A DNA stretch of 64,000 nt from Mesorhizobium sp. YM1C-6-2 (GCF_003666685.1 NZ_RCIZ01000006.1:277786-341785); one strand, 5' to 3'. Positions 34,895 to 44,221 are shown, counted from the first letter of the stretch. Numbers and translations are program-made. Notes: a model not told the origin generated them from the sequence alone.

Positions 34895-35239
34895 CTAGTG
34901 GCTTCGTTTCAGCTTGCGAAGCAATCGTTCCGAGGCTGGTTTCAGGGACTTCCATTCGAGGTAGGTCGTTTCGGCGTCGAGGTCGTCTTCCCAGGCCTGG
35001 GTCAGGACAGCGCCCTCCAGCCCGGTGGATGCGGACGACTTGCCCGCCTTCATCGGCCACTTCGCCTTTGTGAGGGCAGGCACGACCAGCCCGCCGGGGA
35101 CGGCGGTGGCATATTCGCACGAAGTCGGGTCGCAATGCTCGTCGACAAGCGCGACCAGCGCAGTGGCGGACGGCGAGACAAAGAGCCCGACCACCTCATG
35201 GTCTGCTGCCTTTCGCACAAAATAAGCTTTCAACGACAA
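34895..35239 (-). CDS. Conserved hypothetical protein
   Basis: This 114-residue protein lacks a signal peptide and membrane segment. It shows a mixed alpha/beta pattern (HEVVGLFVSPSATALVALVD, then ATAVPGGLVVPALTKAKWP) and ends in a basic helix, LLRKLKRSH. No family was recognised. It is convergent with yidD and divergent from the DUF1508 gene. Codon bias and an uninterrupted frame support it as a gene. Confidence 0.55.
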   Translation of the reverse strand: MSLKAYFVRKAADHEVVGLFVSPSATALVALVDEHCDPTSCEYATAVPGGLVVPALTKAKWPMKAGKSSASTGLEGAVLTQAWEDDLDAETTYLEWKSLKPASERLLRKLKRSH

Positions 35240-35551
35240 CGAGACCGAACCGGGGCGAGAGGCATTTTGCGGGCGACAGGTGAATGATCACCAGATCGTG
35301 AGCATGCTTACTATTAGATTCCGAGCGCCCCCGCCACAGGATTGCCGATCAACTTATTGTACCAGCCTCGATATCGCCGTCTACCTATGATGGGCGCGAG
35401 CCGGTTCGCCGGGCGCCGACCCGTCTCCACGGGACGCCAAACGCCGCAGCCTGCAACCGCTCCATGCCGTCTTTCAACTTTTGCTTGCCGGCTGCGGCAG
35501 GTGCTGGCAGGCTCGCGACTCGTTGGATTTGCGCAGGAGAGGGAGGCCGGA
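35240..35551. other. Intergenic region upstream of the DUF1508 gene
   Basis: These 312 bases carry the divergent promoters of the hypothetical gene and the DUF1508 gene. Lengthening the DUF1508 frame upstream to 35342 gives cysteine- and arginine-rich sequence unlike protein. No RNA structure stood out. Confidence 0.45.
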
Positions 35552-35737
35552 ATGGCTCACAAGTTCGAGATCTACAAGGACAAGAAGGGCGAGTACCGCG
35601 TCCGCTTCAAATACAACAGCGAAGTGATGTTCTCGACCGAGGGCTACACGACCAAGAAAAGCGCACAGAACGCCATCGACTCGATGAAGAAGAACGGCCC
35701 CGGCGCGCCGGTCGAGGACAACAGCGAAGACGCCTGA
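35552..35737 (+). CDS. DUF1508 (YegP-like) small protein
   Basis: This 61-residue protein is one DUF1508 unit: KFEIYKDKKGEYRVRFKYNS then STEGYTTKKSAQNAIDSMKK. Single- and double-unit versions such as E. coli YegP fold as small beta-alpha domains of unknown function. ATG at 35552 follows GGGAGG at 35541-35546 and starts the conserved MAHKFEIYKD; longer frames upstream were rejected. It lies ahead of thrS in the same direction. Confidence 0.88.
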   Translation: MAHKFEIYKDKKGEYRVRFKYNSEVMFSTEGYTTKKSAQNAIDSMKKNGPGAPVEDNSEDA

Positions 35738-35790
35738 GGCGCCCTGACAGGGGTCGCCGGCCGGATCAGGGCCGACCCAAGACGTTTGAA

Positions 35791-35823
35791 CGCGCCGGCG
35801 TGGGCTTTACCTGCGCCGGCGCG
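35791..35823. promoter_or_regulatory. Strong inverted repeat upstream of thrS
   Basis: CGCGCCGGCG (35791-35800) pairs perfectly with CGCCGGCGCG (35814-35823) around a 13-base loop. It lies about 110 bases before the thrS start and could be a terminator for the DUF1508 gene or a leader hairpin of thrS. No T-box features were seen. Confidence 0.4.
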
Positions 35824-35930
35824 ACGCTTATGTAGCCTGCCGGTCGCCGGCGAGCCAGATCCATCGACACGCCTCGGCCGATCCACCACACCACCCGCGC
35901 TCGTTTGCGGGACTGGATAGGAGAAGACCC

Positions 35931-37928
35931 TTGGCTGAAGTTTCCCTCAGATTCCCCGATGGTTCCGTCCGCAGCTACGACGCCGCCACGACCGGCGCGG
36001 CCCTGGCGGAATCGATCTCCAAGTCACTGGCGAAGAAGGCGGTCGCCTATACGCTGGACGGCACGCTGCGCGACTTGTCCGATCCGCTCGGAAAATCCGG
36101 CAGCATCGAGATCGTCACCCGCAACGATCCGCGTGCGCTCGAACTCATCCGCCACGACGCCGCCCATGTGCTGGCCGAAGCCGTGCAGGAACTCTGGCCG
36201 GGCACGCAGGTGACGATCGGTCCGGTCATCGAGAACGGCTTCTATTACGACTTCGCGCGCAACGAGCCGTTCACGCCGGAAGACTTTCCGGTCATCGAGA
36301 AGAAGATGCGCGAGATCATCGGGCGCAACAAACCCTTCACCAAGGAAGTGTGGGACCGCGAGCGCGCCAGGAAGGTTTTCCGCGACAAGGGCGAGGGTTA
36401 CAAGGTCGAGCTGATTGACGCGATCCCCGAGGACCAGGATCTCAAGATCTATGCGCAGGGCGACTGGTTCGACCTCTGCCGCGGCCCGCACATGGCCTCG
36501 ACCGGGCAGATCGGCAACGCCTTCAAGCTTATGAAGGTGGCCGGCGCCTATTGGCGAGGCGACGCCAACAACCCGATGCTGACGCGCATCTACGGCACCG
36601 CCTGGGCTGACCAGGCCGAGCTCGACCAGTATCTGCACATGCTGGAGGAGGCCGAGAAGCGCGACCACCGCAGGCTTGGCCGCGAGATGGACCTCTTCCA
36701 TTTCCAGGAGGAGGGGCCGGGCGTCGTCTTCTGGCATGCCAAGGGCTGGAAGATGTTCCAGAACCTGATCTCCTACATGCGCCGCCGCCTCGGCGACGAC
36801 TATCAGGAGGTCAACGCTCCCCAGGTGCTCGACAAGAGCCTGTGGGAAACCTCGGGCCACTGGGGCTGGTACCAGGAGAACATGTTCGCGGTGAAGTCCG
36901 CGCATGCCTTCACGCATCCCGACGACGAAGATGCCGACCAGCGCATCTTCGCGCTGAAGCCGATGAACTGCCCGGGACACGTGCAGATCTTCAAGCATGG
37001 GCTGAAATCCTATCGCGACCTGCCGATAAGGCTGGCTGAGTTCGGCAGCGTGCATCGCTACGAGGCGTCGGGCGCCCTGCACGGGCTGATGCGGGTGCGC
37101 GGCTTCACGCAGGACGACGCGCATATCTTCTGCACCGAGGAGCAGCTCGAGGCCGAGATCCTCAAGATCAACGAGCTGATGATGTCGGTCTATGCCGATT
37201 TCGGGTTCGACGAGGTGGTGGTGAAGCTCGCCACGCGCCCGGAAAAACGCGTCGGCACCGACGGCGCGTGGGATCATGCCGAGGACATCCTGCGCCGCGC
37301 GCTCGCCCGAATGGCGCGCGAGGACAACCGCATCAAGACCGGCATCAACGAAGGCGAGGGCACGTTCTACGGCCCGAAGTTCGAGTACACGCTGAAGGAT
37401 GCGATCGGCCGCGAGTGGCAGTGCGGCACGACGCAGGTCGACTTCAACCTGCCGGAGCGTTTCGGCGCGTTCTACATCGGCTCGGATTCGGAGAAGAAGC
37501 AGCCGGTCATGGTGCACAGAGCGATCGCCGGTTCGCTGGAGCGCTTCCTCGGAATCCTCATCGAGAGCCATGCCGGCCAGATGCCGCTCTGGTTCGCGCC
37601 GGTGCAGGCGGTGGTGACGACCATCACCTCCGACGCCGACGACTATGCCCTGGAAGTGGCTACGAAGCTCAAGGATGCGGGGCTCAGCGTCGAGACCGAC
37701 CTGCGCAACGAGAAGATCAATTACAAGGTCCGCGAGCACTCGCTTGCCAAGGTGCCGGTGATCCTCGTCTGCGGCAAGCGCGAGGCGGAGGAGGGGACGG
37801 TCAATATCCGCCGCCTCGGCTCGCGCGACCAGCAGTCGATGACGCTGTCAGCCGCGATGGAAGCGCTGGTCGATGAGGCGACGCCGCCCGACATCAAGCG
37901 CAAGCGCGCCGCGAAAATGGCTGCATGA
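35931..37928 (+). CDS. thrS: Threonyl-tRNA synthetase
   Basis: This 665-residue class II synthetase charges tRNA-Thr. It has the N-terminal TGS domain (about residues 1-62), the editing domain with [10 protein letters not shown] near residue 72, and the catalytic core with [12 protein letters not shown] (zinc cysteine) and [17 protein letters not shown]. The C-terminal anticodon-binding domain shows [20 protein letters not shown]. The start codon is TTG at 35931 behind GGAGAAG. A rho-independent terminator follows the stop. Confidence 0.96.
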   Translation: MAEVSLRFPDGSVRSYDAATTGAALAESISKSLAKKAVAYTLDGTLRDLSDPLGKSGSIEIVTRNDPRALELIRHDAAHVLAEAVQELWPGTQVTIGPVIENGFYYDFARNEPFTPEDFPVIEKKMREIIGRNKPFTKEVWDRERARKVFRDKGEGYKVELIDAIPEDQDLKIYAQGDWFDLCRGPHMASTGQIGNAFKLMKVAGAYWRGDANNPMLTRIYGTAWADQAELDQYLHMLEEAEKRDHRRLGREMDLFHFQEEGPGVVFWHAKGWKMFQNLISYMRRRLGDDYQEVNAPQVLDKSLWETSGHWGWYQENMFAVKSAHAFTHPDDEDADQRIFALKPMNCPGHVQIFKHGLKSYRDLPIRLAEFGSVHRYEASGALHGLMRVRGFTQDDAHIFCTEEQLEAEILKINELMMSVYADFGFDEVVVKLATRPEKRVGTDGAWDHAEDILRRALARMAREDNRIKTGINEGEGTFYGPKFEYTLKDAIGREWQCGTTQVDFNLPERFGAFYIGSDSEKKQPVMVHRAIAGSLERFLGILIESHAGQMPLWFAPVQAVVTTITSDADDYALEVATKLKDAGLSVETDLRNEKINYKVREHSLAKVPVILVCGKREAEEGTVNIRRLGSRDQQSMTLSAAMEALVDEATPPDIKRKRAAKMAA

Positions 37929-37932
37929 GAAA

Positions 37933-37968
37933 AGACGCCGGGCCTCAGACCCGGCGTCTGCTTTTCGT
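37933..37968. terminator. Terminator after thrS
   Basis: AGACGCCGGG (37933-37942) pairs with CCCGGCGTCT (37950-37959) as a perfect 10-bp stem, followed by GCTTTTCG. It serves thrS and overlaps the stop region of the convergent small exported protein gene. Confidence 0.8.
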
Positions 37969-38258
37969 CAGCAGGTCCTGGCGGTTCCCGACGTCTGGAG
38001 AGGACATCTCGGCTTCATCACCGGCACCTGCGGGCGAGGCTGTCGCTGGATGGCCAGGCTGTCGATCTCGCGGTTGAATTGCTGGCGCTGCTGAAAGTCG
38101 AGCCGTCTTTCCCGGTTGTTGAGGTTCTGCAACTGGGCCGGGCTGAGCGTGGTCAAAGGACGATTGAGATCGATCGACTGGGCGGGAGCGACAGTCGGCA
38201 CGATGGCCAGCGACAATGCCGCGCCGAAGGCCCAGCCACGATTCGAAAGGTGCTTCAT
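37968..38258 (-). CDS. Small exported hypothetical protein
   Basis: This 96-residue protein has a signal peptide (WAFGAALSLAIVPTVAPAQS, cleavage near APA-QS). Its mature part is rich in asparagine, arginine and glutamine (LNNRERRLDFQQRQQFNREI), probably helical, and it ends with a cysteine pair in CPLQTSGTARTC. The start at 38258 lacks a clear Shine-Dalgarno site. No family was recognised. It lies downstream of another exported protein gene on the same strand. Confidence 0.55.
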   Translation of the reverse strand: MKHLSNRGWAFGAALSLAIVPTVAPAQSIDLNRPLTTLSPAQLQNLNNRERRLDFQQRQQFNREIDSLAIQRQPRPQVPVMKPRCPLQTSGTARTC

Positions 38259-38340
38259 CAGGCATAGGTAGTGCGCCTGGACGCGAAGCCCAAGCCCGAA
38301 GGAGCCTCGCGCTTGACGGAGTTTCGTCAGTGGGCCCGGT

Positions 38341-38874
38341 TCAACACCGTCCTGCATCGGCCAGCCTCTGCGTGCAGGTGACGCCGCCGTAGTAGCGTGC
38401 ATTCGCGCCGTCGCGGTAACCGTCGCGGTAGCCCTGCCTGTAGGCAGTCCCCCTGGGTGGATAATAGACCCGGGATGGAGCGTAGTACCGGGGCGCGTAA
38501 TAGCGTGGCGCATAGTAGCTGTCGTCATAATAACGGCGGCCATAGTAGCCACCGCCATAACCGCCATAATAGCCGCCGCCATAATAGTAATTGCTGTTCG
38601 CGATGGCCCCGCCGATCAGCGCGCCGGCTACGAATGCACCGGCAGGATACCACCAGCCATTATTGTTGTGATAGCCGTGGCGGTAGTAGGGGTATCCCCG
38701 ATAGCCCCCGCCTCCGTGCCATCTGTCGCGGATCTGGGTGACGTCGGATTGCGCGGCTGCGGTCTTGGGCAGGAAGATCGGCGCGGCGTCGGCTTGACCG
38801 CTATGGAAGATTCCGGGAGTTGCGAACGTCACGGCAAACGCAGCCGCGGCGAGACCTGTAACAAGCTTTCTCAT
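38341..38874 (-). CDS. Gly/Tyr-rich exported protein with C-x2-RLAD-x-G-x-C terminus
   Basis: This 177-residue protein has a signal peptide (KLVTGLAAAAFAVTFATPG), a hydrophobic glycine-rich stretch resembling a glycine-zipper (FVAGALIGGAIANS), and long Tyr/Gly-rich repeats, including tandem YYAPR units. Such low-complexity proteins are often cell-surface or outer-membrane associated. It ends with CTQRLADAGRC, almost the same as an 11-residue motif in the lipoprotein at 11922-12107. ATG at 38874 was used; the longer frame from 38925 lacks a signal peptide start. Confidence 0.68.
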   Translation of the reverse strand: MRKLVTGLAAAAFAVTFATPGIFHSGQADAAPIFLPKTAAAQSDVTQIRDRWHGGGGYRGYPYYRHGYHNNNGWWYPAGAFVAGALIGGAIANSNYYYGGGYYGGYGGGYYGRRYYDDSYYAPRYYAPRYYAPSRVYYPPRGTAYRQGYRDGYRDGANARYYGGVTCTQRLADAGRC

Positions 38875-38973
38875 GGCGATGTCCTCGCTGAAGCACACAG
38901 TCCCTTCACTACAACGATACAACAATCGCTATTGTTCCGCATCAGCATCTTGTGCGGCGCCGGAGGACGTGAC

Positions 38974-39813
38974 GTGACGCAATGGCAACTCGCCCATGGA
39001 AGACAGATCGAGCTTGGCGCCAGAGCTTTGCTGATGGGCATACTGAACGTCACGCCCGACAGTTTTTCGGACGGCGGAGAATTCAGCGAGCGTGACCGGG
39101 CCGTGGAGCATGCGCGGCGCATGGCCTCCGAGGGAGCCGACATCATCGATGTCGGCGGCGAATCCACCCGGCCCGGCGCCACGCCGGTTTCAGCGCACGA
39201 GGAACAGGCCCGTATCCTGCCGGTCATCGAGGCACTGGCTGGGGATGGCAATTTCGTCATTTCCGTCGATACATACCGGGCTGAGACGGCGCGCCTGGCG
39301 GTCGCAGCCGGCGCCCATATCGTCAACGATGTGCATGGCGTGCAGCGCGAGCCCGATGTCGCCCGGCTGGCGGCCGAAACGGGCGCCGGCCTCGTCATCA
39401 TGCACACGGGGCGCGACCGCCAGCGGCTTCCCGACGTCATCGCCGACGAATTCCTCTTCCTTCGGAAATCGCTGGAGATCGCCCGCCAAGAGGGCGTGGC
39501 GGATGCCCAGATTGTGCTCGATCCGGGCTTCGGATTTGCCAAGCGCAGCGAAGAGAACCTTCAGCTCATGGCCCGGTTCGGCGAGTTGCGGGCGCTGGGG
39601 TTCCCGCTGCTCGTCGGCACTTCGCGCAAGCGCCTGCTCACCGACATCGAAGGCGGCGACAAGAAGGCACGCGACGCCGGCACGGCGGCGACCAGCGTCA
39701 TCCTCAGGCTGAAGGGTGCGGCGATCTTCCGCGTGCACAACGTCGCGGCGAACCGGGACGCGCTGGCATTCGCCGATGCCATGCTGGAGCGGGAAAAGGT
39801 TTTAGGCCGTTAG
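38974..39813 (+). CDS. folP: Dihydropteroate synthase
   Basis: This 279-residue enzyme joins 4-aminobenzoate to pterin pyrophosphate in folate synthesis and is the target of sulfonamides. The signature segments are LMGILNVTPDSFSDGG and DIIDVGGESTRPGA, and later motifs include VLDPGFGFAKRSEEN and VGTSRKRLL. The start is GTG at 38974 behind GGAGG at 38962-38966. The gene end overlaps the convergent pqqE by 12 bases. Confidence 0.93.
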   Translation: MTQWQLAHGRQIELGARALLMGILNVTPDSFSDGGEFSERDRAVEHARRMASEGADIIDVGGESTRPGATPVSAHEEQARILPVIEALAGDGNFVISVDTYRAETARLAVAAGAHIVNDVHGVQREPDVARLAAETGAGLVIMHTGRDRQRLPDVIADEFLFLRKSLEIARQEGVADAQIVLDPGFGFAKRSEENLQLMARFGELRALGFPLLVGTSRKRLLTDIEGGDKKARDAGTAATSVILRLKGAAIFRVHNVAANRDALAFADAMLEREKVLGR

Positions 39814-40962
39814 GGCAGGGTCGGGCTTCAGCGGCGCTGGGCTTGTCTGCTGCGGATCGGCGCCGATGCGGCGATAGACGAAGCCCTCGTCCCCCGGAGC
39901 CACGTCGCCGGCGGGACGGCCGGACGTGGCGACCGCCGTCATGCGTGCATGAAGGGGTGATTTTATGCAGGCGGGGTCGGTGGCCGCGGCATCGCCGGCG
40001 ATCGCCATCGCCTGGCAGCGGCAGCCGCCCCAGTCGATCTCGCGCCGCTCGCAGCTCCGGCACGGCTCCAGCATCCAGTCGGTGCCGCGGAAGGCGTTGA
40101 AGGCCGGCGAATCCGCCCAGATCTCGGCCAGCGTGCGCGACCCGAACTGCTCGAACGTCAGCGAGGGGATCGTCTGCGCCGCGTGGCAGGGCAGCACGGT
40201 GCCGTCCGGCGCCACCATGAAAGCGTCGCGCGCCCAGCCTCCCATGCAGGGTTTGGGATAAGTGGCGAAATAGTCGGGCGGCACGAAGTCGATGTTCATG
40301 ATGCCGGTAAGCCGTTCCCGCGCTGCCTCGACGATTTCGGCCTGGCGCTCGACGGAGGCGCGATCGGGCATCAGCGCATCGCGGTTGACGAGCGCCCAGC
40401 CGGCATATTGCACATTGGCGATCTCCAGCCGCTCGGCACCGAGCGACAGCGCAAGCTCGATGAATTCCGGCACCTCCTCGATGTTGTGGCGGTGGATCGG
40501 CGCGTTGATGGTCAGCGGCAGGCCGGCCGCGCGGGCGCGCCGCGCAGTCTCCAGCTTCTTTTCGTGGCTGCCCTGCAGATTGCCGATGCGCGCGGTGGTC
40601 GCGGCACGCGCGCCCTGGAAGCTCAGTTGCAGATGGTCGAGCCCGGCCTTGGCGAGCGCTTCGATGCGGCCTTCGGCGATGCCGACGCCGGCGGTGATGA
40701 GGTTGGTGTAGACGCCACGCCGGGAAAGCCCGGAAACCAACTGCTCGAGGTCGCGGCGCAGCGTCGGCTCGCCGCCCGAGAGGTGGACCTGGAGCACGCC
40801 GAGATCGGCTGCCTGGTCGAACAGGGCAAGCCAAGTCTCGGTGTCGAGTTCCCGGTTGGCCTTCAAAAGCTCAGTCGGATTGGAACAGTAGGGGCACTGC
40901 AGCGGACAGCGGTGCGTCAGTTCCGCCAGCATGCCGATCGGGGGCAGGAGAGGGGCGCTCAT
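39802..40962 (-). CDS. pqqE: PqqA peptide cyclase (radical SAM)
   Basis: This 386-residue radical SAM enzyme links the glutamate and tyrosine side chains of PqqA, the first step of PQQ synthesis. The iron-sulfur motif CPLQCPYC occupies residues 19-26 (Cys19, Cys23, Cys26). The C-terminal SPASM region has CMGGW and the cysteine cluster in CRSCERREIDWGGCRC. ATG at 40962 overlaps the pqqD stop (ATGA). It is the last gene of the pqqABCDE operon and converges with folP. Confidence 0.95.
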   Translation of the reverse strand: MSAPLLPPIGMLAELTHRCPLQCPYCSNPTELLKANRELDTETWLALFDQAADLGVLQVHLSGGEPTLRRDLEQLVSGLSRRGVYTNLITAGVGIAEGRIEALAKAGLDHLQLSFQGARAATTARIGNLQGSHEKKLETARRARAAGLPLTINAPIHRHNIEEVPEFIELALSLGAERLEIANVQYAGWALVNRDALMPDRASVERQAEIVEAARERLTGIMNIDFVPPDYFATYPKPCMGGWARDAFMVAPDGTVLPCHAAQTIPSLTFEQFGSRTLAEIWADSPAFNAFRGTDWMLEPCRSCERREIDWGGCRCQAMAIAGDAAATDPACIKSPLHARMTAVATSGRPAGDVAPGDEGFVYRRIGADPQQTSPAPLKPDPALTA

Positions 40963-41255
40963 AGCTTCACCAGCAGCTTGTCTGACCACTCCTGAAGGAA
41001 GGCGTTGACGTCGGCCGCCACGTCCTCCTCCGGTGCGTTGTACTCGCGGGTGAGATCGGCAACGATCCTGTCGATCGGAGAGTGCCCGTCGCAGCGGCGC
41101 AGGATCTCCAGGCTGATCTCGTTTGGCCAGAAGACGTTTTCCGGCGATAGCACGGCGAATGCCTGCCGGACGGGATCATATTGGATGCGCACATGTTTCG
41201 GCAGCGCGGGCACGGCCTGCGGCGACACCATCGCGCGTTCGCGCAGCGCCGTCAT
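40959..41255 (-). CDS. pqqD: PqqA-binding peptide chaperone PqqD
   Basis: This 98-residue protein presents the PqqA peptide to PqqE. The conserved pattern is LPKHVRIQYDPVRQAFAVLS followed by PENVFWPNEISLEILRRC. ATG at 41255 gives the standard length; an in-frame start at 41354 would run into pqqC. It overlaps both neighbours by 4 bases, so pqqC, pqqD and pqqE are translationally coupled. Confidence 0.94.
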   Translation of the reverse strand: MTALRERAMVSPQAVPALPKHVRIQYDPVRQAFAVLSPENVFWPNEISLEILRRCDGHSPIDRIVADLTREYNAPEEDVAADVNAFLQEWSDKLLVKL

Positions 41256-42010
41256 TTCGCGGCCTCCTCCGGACGGAAGGCGCCGGGTGGAATGTTGTTG
41301 TCCTCGCCATAGGCGTGCTGAAGCGCGTCCAGCATCGCCCACAGGATATCGCATTTGAAGATCAGCGCGTCGATCACCGCCTGCTGCCGCTTCGGCGTGT
41401 CGGCGTGCTCCAGCACATAGGCCAGCGCGAAGTCGGCATCGCGCGACGCCTGCTCGGGCCGCTTGCTGAAATAGGCGAGAGTGTCCTCGGTGACATAGTC
41501 GTATTTGGCGAGCATCGCCGGCACGCGCTCGCCGATGATGACCGGCGAGAACAACTCGGTCAGCGACGAGGCGACGGCTTCGAGCAGCGTGCGGTTGGTG
41601 CAGAATGAGAGATAGGCGCCGACCGCGAAGCGTGTCGCCGGCAGGGCGAACCTTTCACTCTTGACGGCATCGGCATCGAGACCAAGCGAGGTGGCCAGAT
41701 GCAGCCAGCGGGCGATGCCGCCGCTCCAGCCGTCGTCGCCGTCGTGATCCTCGATGCGCTTGCGCCATTCTGCGCGGAAGGCGGGATCTTCGGCGCGGGC
41801 GAGGATCATCGCATCCTTGCGCGGAATGACGGCCTGGTAGCAGTAGCGATTGAGCGCCCATGCCTGCAGCTCGCCCTTCGAGAGAGCGCCCGAAACCATC
41901 CGGTGATGATAGGCGTGACGGTTGTGGTAACGCTCGGCGCCGACCTGCCGGAGCGCGGCTTCCAGGTCGGTTGCAGACATGCCGTTCCCGGCTGCAGCGT
42001 GAAAGTTCAC
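41252..42010 (-). CDS. pqqC: Pyrroloquinoline-quinone synthase PqqC
   Basis: This 252-residue oxidase performs the last step, the eight-electron oxidation and ring closure that yields PQQ. The conserved YHNRHAYHHRMVSGALSKGE segment lies near residues 28-47 and AWALNRYCYQAVIPRKDA near 50-67; both are typical of PqqC. The start is GTG at 42010, coupled to the pqqB stop (GTGA); ATG at 41980 is a shorter alternative. Length is normal. Confidence 0.95.
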   Translation of the reverse strand: MNFHAAAGNGMSATDLEAALRQVGAERYHNRHAYHHRMVSGALSKGELQAWALNRYCYQAVIPRKDAMILARAEDPAFRAEWRKRIEDHDGDDGWSGGIARWLHLATSLGLDADAVKSERFALPATRFAVGAYLSFCTNRTLLEAVASSLTELFSPVIIGERVPAMLAKYDYVTEDTLAYFSKRPEQASRDADFALAYVLEHADTPKRQQAVIDALIFKCDILWAMLDALQHAYGEDNNIPPGAFRPEEAAK

Positions 42011-43038
42011 AGCTCGATCTCCATGCCGTCATGGGCCACTTCCCAGCCCGCCGAAACGACGGCGGCGTGCTCGGCCGAATTCTCGTCGAGGACCGGGTTG
42101 GTGTTGTTGATATGGACGAAGATGCGCCGTCCGATCTTCACGTTTTCGAGACCGGCTATCGAACCCTGCGGTCCGGACATGGCGAGATGACCCATGCGGC
42201 CCCCGGTCTTCCAGCCGACCCCTGCGGTTATCATCTCGTCGTCGGTGAAAACGGTGCCGTCGAAGAGAAGGCAGGCGGCTCCTGTCAGGCGGGCGCGCAG
42301 GGCGTCGTCGATCCTGGCGCAGCCGGGAATGTAGAACACCGAAGCGCGGCCGTTTCGGCCCGCGATACGGACGCCGACCGTGTCGCCGCTGTCGGAGCTG
42401 AAGTCGGCATCCGGGCGGCTGGAATCTTCCATGTAGAGCGCCACCTTGCCGGGCACCGCAAAGCTCTCGATGCGCACGCCGGTCCCATGATCGTCCGCAT
42501 CGCAAATCTCGAATTCGCCACCGGCGGGAAGCTCGCGCCGCGGCACCACCACCCGGTCGAGCACGTTGAAGATCGGATTGGCGTCGAGCACCGCCAGAAC
42601 CTCCGTTGTCGCGTAGATGGCGAAAGGCTGGCGCTCGCGCAGGCTGAGCAGCCCGGCGACATGGTCGACATCGGCATTGGTGAGCACGACGGCGCGGATA
42701 GGGCTGGAGCGCAGCGGCGCTTCAGGGGAGGGCTGCAGTTCGGGGGTTTCGGCGATCTGCTGCAATATGTCGGGCGATGCGTTGAAGAGTACCCAGTCGC
42801 GTGCGCCGGCCGAGGCTGCGAGGCTCGACTGCGTCCGGCGACGCACACCTCGAGCGCCGCTTCGAGCCGCGCGGCTCAGCCGGTAGTTGCAGTTCCATTG
42901 TGGAAAGCCGCCACCCGCCGCCGATCCAACGATCTTGAGCCGCAACACCACCTCTGCCTCGCGAGGGCCACGATCGGCCGGGAGAGTTGCAACATCGCTC
43001 ACATCGCGGCCGAAATCGTCCGCGCCAAGGCTTTTCAT
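42007..43038 (-). CDS. pqqB: PQQ biosynthesis protein PqqB
   Basis: This 343-residue metallo-beta-lactamase-fold protein is thought to hydroxylate the tyrosine part of the cross-linked PqqA product. The core begins with VGSAAGGGFPQWNC and contains the family variant TNADVDHVAGLLSL and VHINNTNPVL. The first 29 residues are not conserved in the family as I know it; a GTG at 42951 would start at the conserved core. pqqA ends 60 bases upstream. Confidence 0.93.
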   Translation of the reverse strand: MKSLGADDFGRDVSDVATLPADRGPREAEVVLRLKIVGSAAGGGFPQWNCNYRLSRAARSGARGVRRRTQSSLAASAGARDWVLFNASPDILQQIAETPELQPSPEAPLRSSPIRAVVLTNADVDHVAGLLSLRERQPFAIYATTEVLAVLDANPIFNVLDRVVVPRRELPAGGEFEICDADDHGTGVRIESFAVPGKVALYMEDSSRPDADFSSDSGDTVGVRIAGRNGRASVFYIPGCARIDDALRARLTGAACLLFDGTVFTDDEMITAGVGWKTGGRMGHLAMSGPQGSIAGLENVKIGRRIFVHINNTNPVLDENSAEHAAVVSAGWEVAHDGMEIEL

Positions 43039-43097
43039 GGAAGTCTGCCTGACGAAAGGGTGCGTGCCCCGTGTGCCGGAACACGCACCTTTGCGGC

Positions 43098-43190
43098 CTA
43101 CTTCTTGGGAGTCATTTGAGCAGGCAGATACCGCGAAATCTCAAAGCCCGCGGGAACCTGGCACATAGTCGGTTTGGTCCAGCTTTTCAT
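43098..43190 (-). CDS. pqqA: PQQ precursor peptide PqqA
   Basis: This 30-residue peptide, MKSWTKPTMCQVPAGFEISR followed by YLPAQMTPKK, is the substrate from which PQQ is built. Glu17 and Tyr21 (FEISRY) are the two residues cross-linked by PqqE. The ATG at 43190 follows GGAGG with a 5-base spacer. It heads the operon, and two perfect palindromes lie just upstream. Confidence 0.96.
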   Translation of the reverse strand: MKSWTKPTMCQVPAGFEISRYLPAQMTPKK

Positions 43191-43240
43191 TCATTCCTCC
43201 TGTTTGCACCGGCCCGTGAGGGTCGATCCGATCGTCGATA

Positions 43241-43271
43241 GCCATTGCAAAGGCACCGGAGTCGCAATGGC
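43241..43271. promoter_or_regulatory. Inverted repeat upstream of pqqA
   Basis: GCCATTGC (43241-43248) and GCAATGGC (43264-43271) are perfect 8-bp arms with a 15-base centre, about 50-80 bases upstream of the pqqA start. The centre is too long for a simple terminator loop, which suggests an operator. Confidence 0.45.
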
Positions 43272-43273
43272 TC

Positions 43274-43289
43274 GTCCATTTAAATGGAC
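43274..43289. promoter_or_regulatory. Perfect 16-bp palindrome upstream of pqqA
   Basis: GTCCATTTAAATGGAC is a perfect palindrome two bases beyond the previous repeat and about 85-100 bases from the pqqA start. It is the likely binding site of a dimeric regulator. Confidence 0.5.
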
Positions 43290-43357
43290 AAATGAAAGGG
43301 GCAGGTTCTGAAAGCTCTTAAAATAAAACATATAGGTCCAGCCGCATCGGATTCAAA

Positions 43358-44221
43358 TCATTGTGTGATCGGCTTGTTCTGCTCGTCGATCAGCGGCACG
43401 TTGTATTCGAACAAGATCTTGTTGATCTCCTCCTGATTTTCCCGGATGACCTTGTTGAGCGTCCGCTTCCATTCCTGGTCAGACGGACGCACGCCCATGG
43501 TGATGCGGTAGACCATGCGCGATCCGGTCTTCTCCTTGATCAGGGGAACGATCGTCAGATCGGCTCCGGATTCGCGGGCGTAATAGCCGGCCATCGGTCC
43601 CCACAGGATCGCCACGTCGATGACGCCGTCGAGCATGTCCTTGATCATCACCTCCGCCATGGAAGGGGCGAAGCGGGTGTCGACCATCAGCGGGTAGTTC
43701 TTGGCATTCTTCATCAGGCCGGCCGTGGCCATGTTGGCCGAGGGCGGAGTCCCTCCGACGATACCGATCTTCTTGTCGGCGAGCTTCGGGTCCTCGATCG
43801 TTTCGACGCCGTCGAGGCCGCTGCCCTTCTTGGAGACCATCACATAGGTCGAGCGGTAGTAGGCGTTGGTGTTCTGCACCAGCTCGTCGCCCTGCGCGTA
43901 GCCCATGATGATATCGCAGCGATTGGCCCTCAGCGTGTTGCGCACGAAGCCGGTGGCCATCGGATACCAGGTATAGGCAACCGACTTGCGGCCGGTCTTT
44001 TCAGCCACGAGCTCGGCAAGCTTGTTTTCGAAACCCTCGCCGCTCTCGTCCGTGAACGGCATGTTGGAGGGATCGGCGCAAACCCGGAGCACATCCGGAT
44101 CCACGAGTTCGCCCGCGGCACCGAGCCCGGCGCCCTGTGCAAGGGCAGCGGACGGCGCCGCCGCGACCGCGAAGACCAGGGCCAGCAATCCGATGTGGGA
44201 GCGCCGAAGGGTCATGGTCAT
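43358..44221 (-). CDS. xoxJ: XoxJ/MxaJ-like periplasmic binding protein
   Basis: This 287-residue exported protein has a signal peptide (GLLALVFAVAAAPSAALAQG) and a solute-binding fold with LRVCADPSNMPFTDESGEGF and MGYAQGDEL. This is the quinoprotein dehydrogenase-associated group that includes MxaJ and XoxJ, thought to bind or activate the dehydrogenase rather than import a solute. Its start overlaps the xoxG stop by 4 bases, so it is coupled to the cytochrome gene. The order xoxF-xoxG-xoxJ is the standard lanthanide methanol dehydrogenase cluster. Confidence 0.92.
   Translation of the reverse strand: MTMTLRRSHIGLLALVFAVAAAPSAALAQGAGLGAAGELVDPDVLRVCADPSNMPFTDESGEGFENKLAELVAEKTGRKSVAYTWYPMATGFVRNTLRANRCDIIMGYAQGDELVQNTNAYYRSTYVMVSKKGSGLDGVETIEDPKLADKKIGIVGGTPPSANMATAGLMKNAKNYPLMVDTRFAPSMAEVMIKDMLDGVIDVAILWGPMAGYYARESGADLTIVPLIKEKTGSRMVYRITMGVRPSDQEWKRTLNKVIRENQEEINKILFEYNVPLIDEQNKPITQ

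Noticed and set aside
35738..35930. A T-box riboswitch ahead of thrS.
   Set aside because: No T-box consensus and no antiterminator alternative were seen; T-boxes are not expected in alphaproteobacteria.
38341..38874. BA14K-family assignment of the Gly/Tyr-rich exported protein.
   Set aside because: The C-terminal BA14K signature was not present; only general composition is similar.
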